A stretch of DNA of 64,000 bases from Undaria pinnatifida (Eukaryota; Sar; Phaeophyceae; Laminariales; Alariaceae): positions 18,713,476-18,777,475 of the forward strand of contig JABAKD010000025.1 in the NCBI GenBank assembly GCA_012845835.1, written 5' to 3'. Below the pieces are notes generated by a model, which was given only the letters and a program-made list of their open reading frames with translations, was not told the origin of the DNA and made no database searches. Position numbers and translations under genes: made by a program. Shown one piece after another: positions 1 through 12,100 of this stretch; positions within the stretch are counted from its first letter, which is position 1; the number at the start of each line of letters is the position of its first letter.

Positions 1-130
1 GCGGCGGGGGGTACGAGGGGTTGATTCATGTTGAACTATTCTTGGTATTCGGAGAGACGATACGGAGTGTTTTTTCGCCCCAGAAAGCCAGGCTTCCGTC
101 AGGTGTTACAGTTGCGCGAAGACCATCGAC

Positions 131-186
131 CTAGTCAGGGTTGAACGCTTCATCCTGCTGCTTCTTCAGGTTTTCCCCAAGTCTGC
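131..186 (-). CDS. possible terminal exon of a minus-strand gene
   Basis: A short minus-strand segment reads LGENLKKQQDEAFNPD and then a TAG stop, preceded by AG acceptors (GCAG or AAAG). The Lys/Gln/Glu-rich sequence resembles the coiled-coil gene to the right, but its phase does not match the 3346-3396 exon directly, so at least one exon would have to lie between them. Weak. Confidence 0.15.
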
Positions 187-1283
187 CTTTGTTCGCGGTC
201 CAAAGACATGCGCTCGAACAATGCCGGCGTTTTTCGCCCCCCAGCAAGCTCGCATTCAGGCATAAAATATGCGAGGAGTGAGGGAGGGATGTGAAGGGGG
301 GACTGGGATGAGACGTGGAGTTTCTTGCCTGCACCTGCATGCGCTATCTACCCCCTCCCCCCCCCCCCCCCCCCCCGCGCGATCCATACCGCTACGCGTG
401 TGGCGATTTCGGTTTCACTTCTCTAGTCCCCACGATTCGTTCACCGCGCATATCTCTAGCATTATCCATCGTACCCGAACCTTCCATCTGAATGACAGTG
501 AAGCAAACGCGCCCGAGCGGTGCCGCCCCGACGCTTGTCCGTAACCATGTTAAACCGAATTTTTGCGTGCGTTCCATTTTAATTAGAGCCTGGTCACACC
601 TGAGTTGACTCTATTTCCTCCACGAGCTCTTGCTTGAGGCGGGAGAGGCCGACCTCCGCCTCCTGGCCGCTCTCGCACACCCTGTCGTCAACCTTTTAGT
701 ACACCACAACCAACGACAACAGAAACAACAACAGATGGCGACAACAACAATGGGTGGCACGAACGTCAGGGAGAAAGGCACTTATTTTGCCTGCTGCACG
801 GCATGTAGAATATCCACTCGGCAAGCCCTACGTGTGGACGTTGGTAGCACGAAGCGCGAGAAGAGAGCAAATGGGGAAGGGTGGCGTGCAAGCCGTTGAC
901 AGGCGATATATACATTCTCATGTATTCGCGATAAAACATGGCACGGCGGTATCCGCGTACACAAACGCCTACATACGTAGAAGACACATGGGCAGAGTAG
1001 GGGTACTTTTTTTTCTGGGGCTCCTTCCCCGCTTGAATCTAAGAAGCGAGTCATCCCACGGCCAGGGTTGCAAATTTTTTGTTCTGGCCCTCTTGTGTGG
1101 GAGAAAACAATCGGCTGTGAATGTTCGCCCCCTCATGCGGTACGCTATCTTATCGTCCGTGTCATGCGGTCGCTTTCTTTGATTGTGTGTTTGTGGTTGG
1201 TGCTCTCTCTAACGCCCGAGGTATGTCCATCTGCCTCCAGTGACGGGAACTAAGTAAAAAAGAGCAACAATCTTGCGTAGGAA

Positions 1284-1939
1284 GTCATCCCACGCTGCTA
1301 TTAATAGGGGTAAATAGGGGTGCAGCAGAAGTTTCTTGAGCTCTCCAAGCCATTTGGAGCCCAAATATTTCACCCGAAATATGACTCCGGAGACATTCCT
1401 TCGCGCACGCCGACCAACGCTTCTATGAACTCCTCACAACCCTATCCCTATCCCTATCCCCATCCCTATCCCTAACCAACCAACCAACCAGAGAGAAACC
1501 AACCAATGCAGGGTCAACTCCCTTCGTCTATTAATAGTACACAAGATAGTAAGTGTGCCTCGACCAATTTATAGAACAATAAGTGCAAAAATTCTCACTT
1601 TTGTTTTTATAAAAAACATGACAGCGCAACTCGACGAACAAAAACAAACAATCCCGTGGCCTTCATAGGCATGTATATATACATTCATGACGATTAACAT
1701 TATAAACCACAATAGTTTTTAATAATAATTTGTTCATAGATATACACGACGAATGTTATTATAAACCACAATTATTATGATATATATGATATAATTTTCT
1801 ATTGATTTCACCCTGACAACATCCGCAAGAAGAGTCATGTGTATTCAAAGCATAATTCGTCTTAGATATCGGGCTCCTCCATGTTAGGAGCTCCGAAAAT
1901 TCTTAGAATCTGCTGGCACCCCTAGCAGCGTGGGATGAC
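1284..1939. mobile_element. inverted-repeat (MITE-like) element, 656 bp
   Basis: The left end (GTCATCCCACGCTGCTA, then AGGGGTGCAGCAGA and a GAGCTC/GGAGC stretch) is matched by the reverse complement of the right end, with imperfect similarity over about 80-100 bp per arm. The interior is AT-rich and codes for nothing. No target-site duplication is obvious. End fragments of the same family occur at 7922-8045 and 15100-15213, and a possible short end at 1048-1060. Confidence 0.6.
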
Positions 1940-2934
1940 TCAACCCTATAGCCCTGCCTCAATTCAACCATCGCACACCCAATCAACCATCGCAGGGATA
2001 ACATCCCCTTTCCTTTCTCGTACACAGCATGCCTCAAACCATTATACTATACTATATATATGTTATATCGAATACCGTGGTAACCTCTACCGTATGTAGC
2101 AGCACGCATCACCTGTACCTACGTCGCGTGCACGAGCTGATCCCTCAGAAGCTAATAATGAAAAAAGTGAAAAGCGAAGATAGGAGTCGAGTCCAACGTC
2201 GTGGCAATCCTATAGTCTAGTGTTTGGTTGTCAAGTGCCCGAAACCGACGGATCTGAAAACTTGCTAGAGCAGGACTTTGATCCGCCCACGGTCACAGCA
2301 GTGCGCGCGCTTACCGTTGAGGTGGTACTACGGTTGTGACACCCTGTTACAAAGAGGCAGCATGGGGCAGGCTGCACTTGACTACGGTGGTGCAGGTTAT
2401 TGTCTCTGTCTGTACTTGACTTGCTCACGCAAAGTTGGTTCGTAGTTTGTATTTATTCGTTCTCAGCTCTTTCTTTCGCCCAGGTGAGCTTTCTGGCAGG
2501 GAGGGGAAATAACCTCGCTGACAGCGGGATACCGTAATAACGCTTTATTATGGCAATATAGGGGAAGCGGGGTACCGTAATATTACCTCGTGCACAAGTT
2601 GGTCCCTCAGCAGCTCTCCCTGCTCCACCCGCAGTAATAGATCCGCGAGCCCAGCGCGAACGTTGTCCAATCCCACAGACAGGTCGATCTCTTGACTTTT
2701 TACCTGAGACTACTCTCCGACACATACAGCACATACGGCACACATTAGCAGTGGAGGGAAAGGGGTTATGAAAAGACAAACACCTTGTTAATCCAAAGAG
2801 CAGCGCGAGTTACGTGTAACGCACGCAAACACACACGTAAGGGCGACGAAGGGCCTGAGAGCAAAACGCTGAAGCAGACGATCTTCCCATCGGATCCATA
2901 CCACCGCCACCGCTATCGCTACCACCACCGCCAC

Positions 2935-2956
2935 AGCCCCCACCACACCGCTACTA

Positions 2957-2996
<40 letters not shown>

Positions 2997-3250
2997 CACT
3001 ACTACTACTATCAAAACTACTACCACTACTACTACTGCTACTACCACTACTGCTACTATTACTTCTACTACTACTACTACTACTATCAATACTACTACTA
3101 GTACCACTACTACTACCACTCACTACTACCAACCACTACTACTACACTACTGCTACTGCTACTGCTACGATTACTACTGCTACTAGTTACGAATACTATT
3201 TCTGCTACTACTACTGCTAGTATTACTCCTGATCCTACTACTAGTACTAC
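2935..3250. repeat. (ACT)n trinucleotide array
   Basis: About 300 bp of imperfect ACT/ACC triplets. Long open frames across it (poly-Thr, poly-Ser, poly-Val) are artefacts of the repeat. Confidence 0.9.
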
Positions 3251-3345
3251 TACTATCACTACTCTCAACGCTAGGGCTATCGCTCTCAACGGAAAGGGTC
3301 GACGCCGCAGCCTAGCGTACGATGTTCATCGCCAGCCCTTCTCAC

Positions 3346-3396
3346 CACTGCATCGTCGAGCTTCTGCATGCCAGACTCTCTCTTGCATCTGACCTT
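3346..3396 (-). CDS. possible further 3' exon of the minus-strand coiled-coil gene
   Basis: Seventeen codons (start KVRCKRESGMQ, end KLDDAV) sit between a good acceptor (CTTCTGCAG) and a good donor (GTGAGA) on the minus strand. The exon is phase 0 at both ends, matching the phase in which the exon at 6231-6159 ends. The charged, Lys/Arg/Asp-rich composition fits the upstream coiled coil. Between the two lies a decayed retrotransposon and a minisatellite, so the intron would be about 2.8 kb. Support is compositional only; it may be a chance ORF. Confidence 0.3.
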
Positions 3397-4195
3397 CTGC
3401 AGAAGCACCGATCGTCGCCCCCTGAAGCACATGTCCACGGGAAAAAAGCAGTTAATCCAAGGACTGATCGCGGGGGAGGGAAAATATGACCAGCAATCCA
3501 AACGAAAGTTACGGGCTTGCTTGCTTGCTGCGTAAAACATCGCAACCGGTAGTTCCCCGGGAGCCCTGGTCCTCTGTTGGGTAACCTGCAGCATCGTCCT
3601 CTGCACGGCAACCTGTAACTCCGCCCAAATTCTCGTACTGGTACTGCAACCTCCCCCCCCCGCCTCCGAGTTTTTCGTCGACTGACCAAGGTCACAGTGA
3701 GGGGGTGACTTTTGGCTTTTTCGTTTCAGGTGGGTCGAGGTCACACGCGCGAGTGACCCCCCGTTTCCTTTCTTTGCGGCCTTTTTTTTTTTTCGTGCTG
3801 TTGTTATTTGGCGATATGAATCCGCGATGGAATGGCAAGCTGCGCTGCGACCAAAACAAATCGCCAAAATAGTTCTTGTTAATTGTGAGGTGCAGAGTCA
3901 CTCGTGCGAGTACGATGGCTCAAAACTGGTAGTGAAACGGGGGATACTACCCCCCGTACCGTAGCCTTGGTCCAGTGTAACGATCGTGTGTACTTCTTTG
4001 GGCGCCAGGATCCTTGCCCCTCGCTACCCCGGATGTCGCAACATTTAAATATCTTACAACTGGAAACTCGTTGTTGAGGACAAATTACTTGGAAAATAGT
4101 ATAGGAAGGGGCTTTGGAACTCTAACAGGCTTTTGAATGAGACTTTCCTTTTCGAGATGATATATGTGGTCTGCTTCGACGACGGAAAAATAAAG

Positions 4196-4340
4196 GAGCT
4201 TCCGACCCGACCCGTGATATTTGAAAACTTCCCGACCCGACCCGACCGGACCCGACCCGACTCAACCTGTGAGATTTGGAACAAACACCTCCTGACCCGA
4301 CCCGGCTCAACAGGCGAGATACCCACGGGGCGGGTCATGA
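4196..4340 (-). repeat. (GACCC)n imperfect array
   Basis: GACCCGACCC units interleaved with TGAGATTTGGAACA-like spacers; the minus strand is G-rich. Same unit as 10463-10740 in the opposite orientation. Confidence 0.7.
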
Positions 4341-4584
4341 TGCCGTGAAAAGGCCTGAATTAATTAAATTTGGGATTATTTGTATTGTATTTTTATTATT
4401 ATTGTATTGTCGTCGCCCCTCAAGCACGGGACTTAATAATAATGTTTTTAACTACCTTGTATAATTTATTCATTCAATCTCACCCCCCGCCCTTCTACGC
4501 ATATCCCTTTCTCCTTCATGGTTCATCGTATACCTTCGTCATTCGTGCTAGAGTATATATATATTGATCAGACCAAGGCTACGC

Positions 4585-4965
4585 TTAGGGGGTGGGTACG
4601 GGGGTGCGGGGGTACCCGTTTTTCGCTACCGGATTTTCGCGACTCGCACGAGTGCCAATTCATTTACCTCACTGACGAAAACCCTTTTTGGTGCTTTTGT
4701 TGGCGCAGCGTAGCTTACCCTTCCGTTCGTTGCGGTTTGATATCGCAGAAGCTGAAGCAGTAGTACATTAGTACAGTAGTACAGTAGTACAGTAGTACAG
4801 TAGTACAGTAGCACAGCAGTACAGTAGTACAGTAGTACAGTAGTACAGCAGCACTGTAGTCAGTAGTACAGTAGTACGAAAGCTTAAGACCGCGAGTGAC
4901 CCCGAGCCACGGCAAAATCAAGGCCCGAAATATCCAACATAACCCCCCTGGTATCGTAGCCTTGG
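4585..4965 (+). repeat. dispersed repeat with internal 8-bp microsatellite
   Basis: Shares TACCTCACTGACGAAAAC, TTTGTTGGCGCAGCGTA and AAGACCGCGAG with 38770-39000. A CAGTAGTA array (4756-4872) is inserted or expanded within this copy. A partial relative lies at 3895-3990. Confidence 0.55.
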
Positions 4966-5549
4966 ACTGAGCACACATGGTTCCAAGCCGCCGCCCCCGC
5001 CCCCCGCCGGTGGAAGTAAGCGGGTTGGTCAACGTTGGAGGGAGGGGGACCCACCTCGGAGAAGCACCATTACCCGACGCTGCGGAGAACGACCACGGAG
5101 CGTCTCCCGTGGATGATTCGTCCGGGTGTTGGTTCTCCTGGTTCTCCTACCATACCCCGATTTTGCAAAAAAAGGCGCGGCAAGAAAAGGACAGCAGCAG
5201 CAGAGACGGGGAGCAGGTGATGACATGCACAATACAAGGGTGTAGAGAGCGAGTACGCCTTCATAGGTTTCCTGTGGTATGGGTTTCCCTTTGTGGTTTT
5301 CCTTTCTGCTGTTTTCTGGGATTGTTTATGAGTGATCGACGTCGAACAACAACAACAAAGGCCTCCATTGTGTGCGTTGAGCTCTTTCAATGAAAAACGA
5401 TCTGAAGGAAACGTTGAGTCGGCTATGCCTCGCTATGGAACAGGCGGCATCTTCTCCCCAGATCGTTTGCGTTTTTTTTTCGGTCGATGTTTAAAAAAAT
5501 ACCCTCCCTCTCCGTCTCGAAAGGGCTAAGGGATAAGAAAGAAGGTTGA

Positions 5550-6125
5550 AATTAAATGACATTTAGATATATACGGGAGGTTAAAAGGAGAGATAGGAAT
5601 AAAAACATGTTTGCACGGCCCAATGGGCTACGTGAAAACGCTGAAACTGCGTTTCGTGCAGGTGACCTGGACTTGCCAAAAAGAAGAAAGAGGTATTCTA
5701 GTAGTCGGGTGGAGGAAGGTGAGCTGCGAGGCAGAAGGCGAGCTGAGCTGCCCATGTGACGAAGCAGACGAGAGTAGACTCCACATAGTGGGAGATGCGA
5801 AGTGTACAAGAAGGATCGTAATGCGTTAGAGGAGAAAATAAGGAAATAGACGGAGGTGACATGGACGAGTTTGGTAGATATAGAGAGTAGCGAGGAAATG
5901 ATCCCTATCCCAGGAGATACACGGTGGCCACAGACGGTCAAACAGGAAGGAGATATGGCAAGAAAAACAAGTGAGGTCCTATACGGAAGAAACGTGCTGA
6001 ACGCCCTATTGTCGGAGGTGTCTCTATTAGGAGTAAGAGTGGTGCTCCGTCTCAATGGGCTGCGTGGTCAATGGTCAAATGACCGAGGCAAGCAAAAAAT
6101 GAGTATGCTCCCCCCCACCCGCGCC
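5550..6125 (+). mobile_element. decayed non-LTR retrotransposon 3' region
   Basis: Frame-broken plus-strand sequence encodes a Cys/His cluster (CPCDEADESRLHIVGDAKC) like the one after reverse transcriptase in many LINE-type ORFs, then segments reading GDTRWPQTVKQEGD and ERPIVGGVSIRSKSGAPS. The last two recur as translated blocks in copies at 17.86, 30.66 and 40.2 kb, so the original frame was coding. Ends in ATGAGTATGCTCCCCCCC. Contains stops and frameshifts; inactive. Confidence 0.65.
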
Positions 6126-6158
6126 ATGCCCTCTCTTTCTGTAAACCCCTAACCCCAC

Positions 6159-9100
6159 CTCGTCCAAGAGCGCCTCTTCTCCAAGCTCGCTCATGATGTC
6201 ATCGTCTAGCTCCTTCTCGAGCCGCTGCACTCTGGTGTTCAAGTTAATCAAGCATATACGACAATACGGGTGAGTGGATTTTAGCGTTTGATTTAACGCC
6301 AACATCGTAAGCCCTGCAACGACATGAATCGATGTGAACGGGCAAGCGGATGGTAGTGATTGGAGTAACGCCAGCACTTTCACGATGAGTCACTGGCATG
6401 AATCAACGCGAGCAAGTTGGTCTTCGTGACTGCGGTAGCGCCAACATTTTTCAAGACAATAAACACTGGCATGAACAATTGCGAGCAAGTGGATGGTAGT
6501 GATTGGGGTAACGCCAGCATTGTGAGACAATGCGCTGACATGAACCAATGCGAGAGCAAATCGGATTTATTAAGTGATTGGGGTAACCCCAATAAACATA
6601 TCAAGACAAAATGCACTAGTGGCATAAATACAAACCAAGACAAAATGCACTGGTGGCATAAATAAATCAATGCAATGCGAGCAAGTGGATGTTAGCGATT
6701 AGGCATAACACGCGCCAAATTTCACATGAAGAGCATTCGCCTGACTTGAGGTGTCGTCGACGCGTCTCACCCTGCTATCTATCATCCCATAAACCCAGTT
6801 TGATCGTCCGGGACAAGCGCGCTGCGTCGGGTGCTACAACCTAGGTGGTCACTTTTTTTCCAATAGAACTCCTCAAGAGCGGGACTTCGGTAAATTTAGA
6901 TGCGCCCGTTGGTTGCCACCGTAGCAGCACCGGTCGTAAGCCATGATTTCTTGCCTTTCGTCCACCCTTTGAGCGGTCTGTTCCAGTCTCTCGTTCCACC
7001 CGGTAGTGTCTTCGTACAGTTGACCGATCTTTGCGTGCAAGCTTTCCTGTGTGGACGCCGCCGTGGCGGCCGCGCAGAACAAACACACGACACATGCTGC
7101 GGTAAACGTGCATCGTTTTTTTTCTTTCTGAGGCCCTTCTCTGGAGAAGTTCGATGCAGGTGCACAGCAGGATATCGAACCCACGACAACTCCTTCACCT
7201 CCAACCTTTTGCTTTTACAATCGCATATACATGTGTACATCGTCGGACCTCATACCAGGTGTACGAAAGCATACGGCATCAGCAAAAACAGTAGCTCATT
7301 CATGTCATCATTGGTATTGTGTGCTTGATATCCACCAATCTGCGGTAGTGTGAGTTTCAACGTTGATTGCTCATGACATTCCCTATGTATCATTGGAAAG
7401 CTTCCAAAAGTTGCCCCTTTTGAACTTGCGACGCCCCCCCGGGATATTGTTATAAGGCTTAGTTTGGGTAAGCTACTGGTTAACCTTTTGCAAGTGGTCA
7501 AACGGACTACTACCCCACTAACACCTCAACAAATGGCGTCGTTGGCAGGACCATGGGTTTTTTGGGTCGTGGGTTCAAATCCCACATCCACCATAATAAA
7601 CTTTTTCAGACTTTCCCCATGTCGAACTTGAAAAATGCTCTCCCCGGTATACCCAGGAAATGAAGCGGCTTGGATAATTGACAGGTCCGCCCGTATATCC
7701 GGCCGACCTACTATCCCGCCGTTTCAGGGAGGGAGAGTGTTGTAAGGCTTTGTTTGGGTAAGCTACTGGTTAACCTTTTGCAAGCGGTCAAACGGACTAA
7801 TACCCCACTAATACCTTAACAATATCAAGTCAACCCCATCCCGAAGGGGAACCTTGTATATATGAGATCTAGGTGATCTAAATGATCTACAGTAGATGAT
7901 CCATGGATGATCTGTATGACAGCCGTCTCACGCTAGGGGTGCAGCAGATTCTAAGAAGCTTCTGAGTTCCTGCCAACGTGAGGAGCTCGATATCTCACCC
8001 GAAACATGACTTCCAAGACATTCGTTTGGCAAGCAACCCGACCGAGGTTTATTTTGCTCTGATCCTAAAACAAAAGGTTCTCTTCAAAATACCATACTAA
8101 CCGACAGTTCCACGCTTGAGGCGCTCAACCAATCACAAGGTCAGAAAAAAAACAGTTGGCCCCAAAGTGTGCGATCCAAACCGTGGGGTGGCTCATAATC
8201 TATACGATCTAGATCGTGATCGCTTATAACATTCCCGACATATCGCTGGAACGTCTATATTATTTTCCTTGTTTATGACTTGCGACGCCCACCAAGGACC
8301 AAGGTAACCCCATACCTTGTCGTATATGATCTATACGATCTATATGATCTATACGATCTATATGATCTATACGATCTATATGATCTATACGATCTATATG
8401 ATCTATACGATCTATATGATCTATATGATCTACATGATCTATATGATCTATATGATGAACATGATCTGTATGATCTCTATGATCTATATGATCTACATGA
8501 TCTATATGATCTACATGATCTATATAATTTATATGATCTATGTGATCTATATCGTGATCAGTCCGATTTGTGCAACAAGTAACGACACAACGAGAAAAAA
8601 CGATCCAGGCTCATCAGGCACGACAAAAGCGCAAATAGTTTACCATTACGGTAGTGTGGGTCCTCTATAGTCCCGGTTGAGTGGTGCCGGCTTCCCGCTG
8701 TAGTGCCTGCGTAATCTCTTACCACAGATGGATCGAACCAGCAGCATGCTGGTATATCCGGCTGGCACATAACGGTGTTATAGAAAGACGACTACTGTAC
8801 CTTAAGGCAGCTTATCGTAGCTCAATTCGAGTCTGAGAAAAACGAACACGAGTTTTCGGGGTTGTTCTCACGTGGGTGCATGCATGGCCATACTCTATCT
8901 AGTCCGTGGTTTCAGGTGAACTCGCGCAACGAACCCGAGGTTTCATGATAGGCGCAAGCCAAAAGCCAGGATTACAGTAGAGCGCGATTGTGAGCCCGTG
9001 CAAGACATTAGATGGTTTGGGCGCAAGTCAGCGCAGTTGACCGTAGAGCACGACATGGATTTTTTTATGGTTTTCGGCGTAAGTCAAAAGCCAGGCTGCT

Positions 9101-12100
9101 GTACAAGAGAGCGCGATTTAAATCCGCGCGAAATAAGTCGATGGCTTAGGCGCGAGCATCTCCTTATGCCGCACCTCCTACTAATCGTGTACGCTTAACT
9201 CTACGCCGCATGCTCTTACCATGCCGTCTGCCCCACAAAAAAAGAACTTGTTTTCCGCTCGCATAGACTCTCATCCCTTCCGCCCATACACCGGTCTCAC
9301 CCCCCTGAATCGTTGAAAACCTCACGGCGCTTCGCGCTTGGCGCAGGCGATTTCTGCCTGGTCGGCGAAAACCCGACGTGCTCCGTTCCGGAATTATAGG
9401 GATGAGAGGGTCAACGGCCTAAAATTTACGGCCATGCTCGAAATGAGTACCCCCCCGCCCCCAACCCCCACCCTTCCCCCTCCCCCCTCCCCCTATCAGC
9501 TAACCCGAGGAATCGAAAAAAGGCCTACAAGGGCCACCTAAAACTATTTCCGCCGAAATTACTAATTTTTCCACGAACGAATCTGCACGCGGTTGGACTT
9601 CTCCTTGGCACATTACTAGTGTTAGTATGTTGCGTTTAAAGAGACCTTCAAGAGAAAAAGCTAGACCGTCAACCGACATGCTTACCGCTTGCCGCCCCGC
9701 CCCGCCCCGCCCTGCCGGCCGACTCGAATCGTGAAAAAAAACGTCCACCTACTAAATCAGGTCATATTTCCTTGTCTGGGATTTTCTTTTTGTATCGATA
9801 CGTGGAGGGTATGAATGGAAGAAGCGCTTGCATGGCGTCTGGCCTCGAACATCAAAATGGTCAAGGTCTCTATCTGCAAGAGCATGAATTACTGAAAAAT
9901 TCACCGTCCCCTGCCCCATTATTGCGTTATTTGTTATGGGCGATCACAACGAAAGATCCAATTTATTCAGTACCTGGTATCCTTTTTTGACTGATTCTAC
10001 GATAGCCCCCCCCCCCCGCCTCCGAAAAAAGCAGCGATTTTCTTTTAACGAACGCTTCATGGCTACTCGGCAAGAGGAAGGATGCTATTGGAAAAATATG
10101 TCTGCATCTATTTTTCTTGTATGCTAGCGGACTTTCGAACACGATGACGTCGGGGTGCTGGCAAGGGACACCGCCGTATTTCAGGACATGCGGCCGGGAG
10201 CCGGTTTCAAAACCGACAATTTCGTTGACCCTTTTAGCACCGCACTCCCGCCATGGGAACAACACACTTGGAGTTAGACCAGGACAATTTTCGAAGTTGG
10301 AAATAAAAAAGTTGGGGGGGGGGTACCGTAGAACGACTCTTTTTTGTAACCCGGGGATGGACTCAATATGGAGTTCCTCGACCATGAAAAGTTATCACGA
10401 CTTTCCACGGGTCATGAACCGGCCCGCAGTTTGGCCGGATCAGGAGGTACAAAACAAACTCGCGGGTCGGGTTCGGTCGGGTCTGGTCGGGTCGGGTCGG
10501 GTCGGGTCGGGTCGGGTCGGGTCGGGTCGGGTCGGGTCGGGTCGGGTCGGGTCGGGTCGGGTCGGGTCGGGTCGGGTCGGGTCGGGTCGGGTCGGGTCGA
10601 GGTCAGCGGGTGTTCGTAGTATCGCGGGTCGGGTCGGGTCGGGTCGGGTCGGGTCGGGTCGGGTCGGGTCGGGTCGGGTCGGGTCGGGTCGGGTCGGGTC
10701 GGGTCGGGTCGGGTTGGGTCGGGTTGGGTTGGGTTGGGTCAGGAGCGTTTCCAATACCTGCACGGGTCGGGTCGAACCACTCTGACCCGCGATCCGACCT
10801 GTGAAGCCCCCCCCGGAAATGAGTGAATGCCTTGGGTTAGTGTAAATAATTATTTTTCACCACCACCCCCCCGATATACCAGGTACATCACGGCACGTCT
10901 TCCTCAAACGTGGTGATCAATAACACGTACGGTGGGTGCCCCGCTTTAAGAGCGCCACGTGACAAGCCGAAACAAGCGCTCTTAACTACACATTGCTCTT
11001 ACCTGTAGTGGGATATGTATGTATAGAGAGTTTTCAGGATAGGCGGAAAATACCGATTTGATCGCTTTTAACTCCCCAACGCTCTTATCCTGGGCGCTCC
11101 ACGACTGGAACCCCTTTTTGGGGACAATTTTACTTGAAGTTAGTATAGGGAGGGATTTGGGGGCCCTAAAGGGGTTAAGCTGGGGTACCCACTGTATATC
11201 ACTGCACGCCTTCCTTAAATATGGTAAACTTAATAATCAGAGCTTTTCACGGGTCAGATCTATTATCGCGGGTCGGGCCGGGTCGGGTCAGTGTCAGATG
11301 ATGATAACCTCGTCACACGACCCAACCCTCCCAGTGAGAATTCGAACATTTCCTGACCGGATTCGACTCGACCCGCGAGGTTTTGAAAGGCTTCTGACCC
11401 GACCCGCGCGGGCCGGATCTTGACCCATGAACGCCCTATCAATAGTTATGTCACCCTCACACTACTGTCTATAGTTGTGCGTCGTCATATGGCAAAAAGG
11501 AAACATACTTCGAAGCATGATAACAACGATCTTTCGGCATGGGACTTCGAGGGGATCTCCGGTTTTGTTACCTGGCTCTTGTTGGGGTTGCAGATGCATG
11601 CATAAATTTCTGATCCGGGGATGGGGCCATATTGTCCCGAGGTGCGGCGGAAAACCTTAACGTCGTCCCTATAGTTTTGTTTTTTGTTTTCAAGAACGAA
11701 CCTGCAGGCGGTTGGACTTCTCCGTGGCATGCCGACGAAGTTCCGCCTCCGCCGTCTTTAGCCGGCTTTCGTACATCTCGTTGATCGCGTCCAGCTCCGA
11801 CCTGAGGGGTCTGTCCTCCAGCGCCAGCTTCAGGCGTTCTCGGTCCATCTTTGCCACTTGTTCCTGAGTGGATCAGCACCGCTCATTGTCATGAATCGTT
11901 TATTATTAATTAATATAAGAGATACAGTTTGAGCATACACAGAAGGCTTGCTGTTGTATGGGGTTTCCCTTGTTTTTCGTGTACTTTCTGGGAATGCTCT
12001 TGGGAGCGATCAACTTTGAGGGGCCATACTACACATCGATGGGTGGCAAACATATTGATATATATTTAGGCGAGTTACGTGATGGAACCATCGGTTGTTT

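Noticed and set aside
2785-3186. Poly-Thr, poly-Ser and poly-Val frames
   Set aside because: Artefacts of the (ACT)n array on both strands.
3286-3867. 193-codon minus frame taken as one exon
   Set aside because: Only the 17-codon block with good splice sites (3346-3396) looks coding. A second block near 3580-3640 (WAELQVAVQRTMLQ) lacked consistent acceptor phase.
7550-7600. Possible tRNA gene with T-arm GTGGGTTCAAATCCCAC
   Set aside because: No matching 5' acceptor strand, D-arm or anticodon stem; it lies inside the TRIM-like element.
8280-8670. Open frames of repeated YDLYDL or MIYTIY
   Set aside because: They are direct translations of the GATCTATAC/T microsatellite, open in several frames.
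10117-10785. 222-codon frame with GRVGSGRVGS repeats
   Set aside because: Translation of the (GGGTC)n array plus a dispersed repeat.
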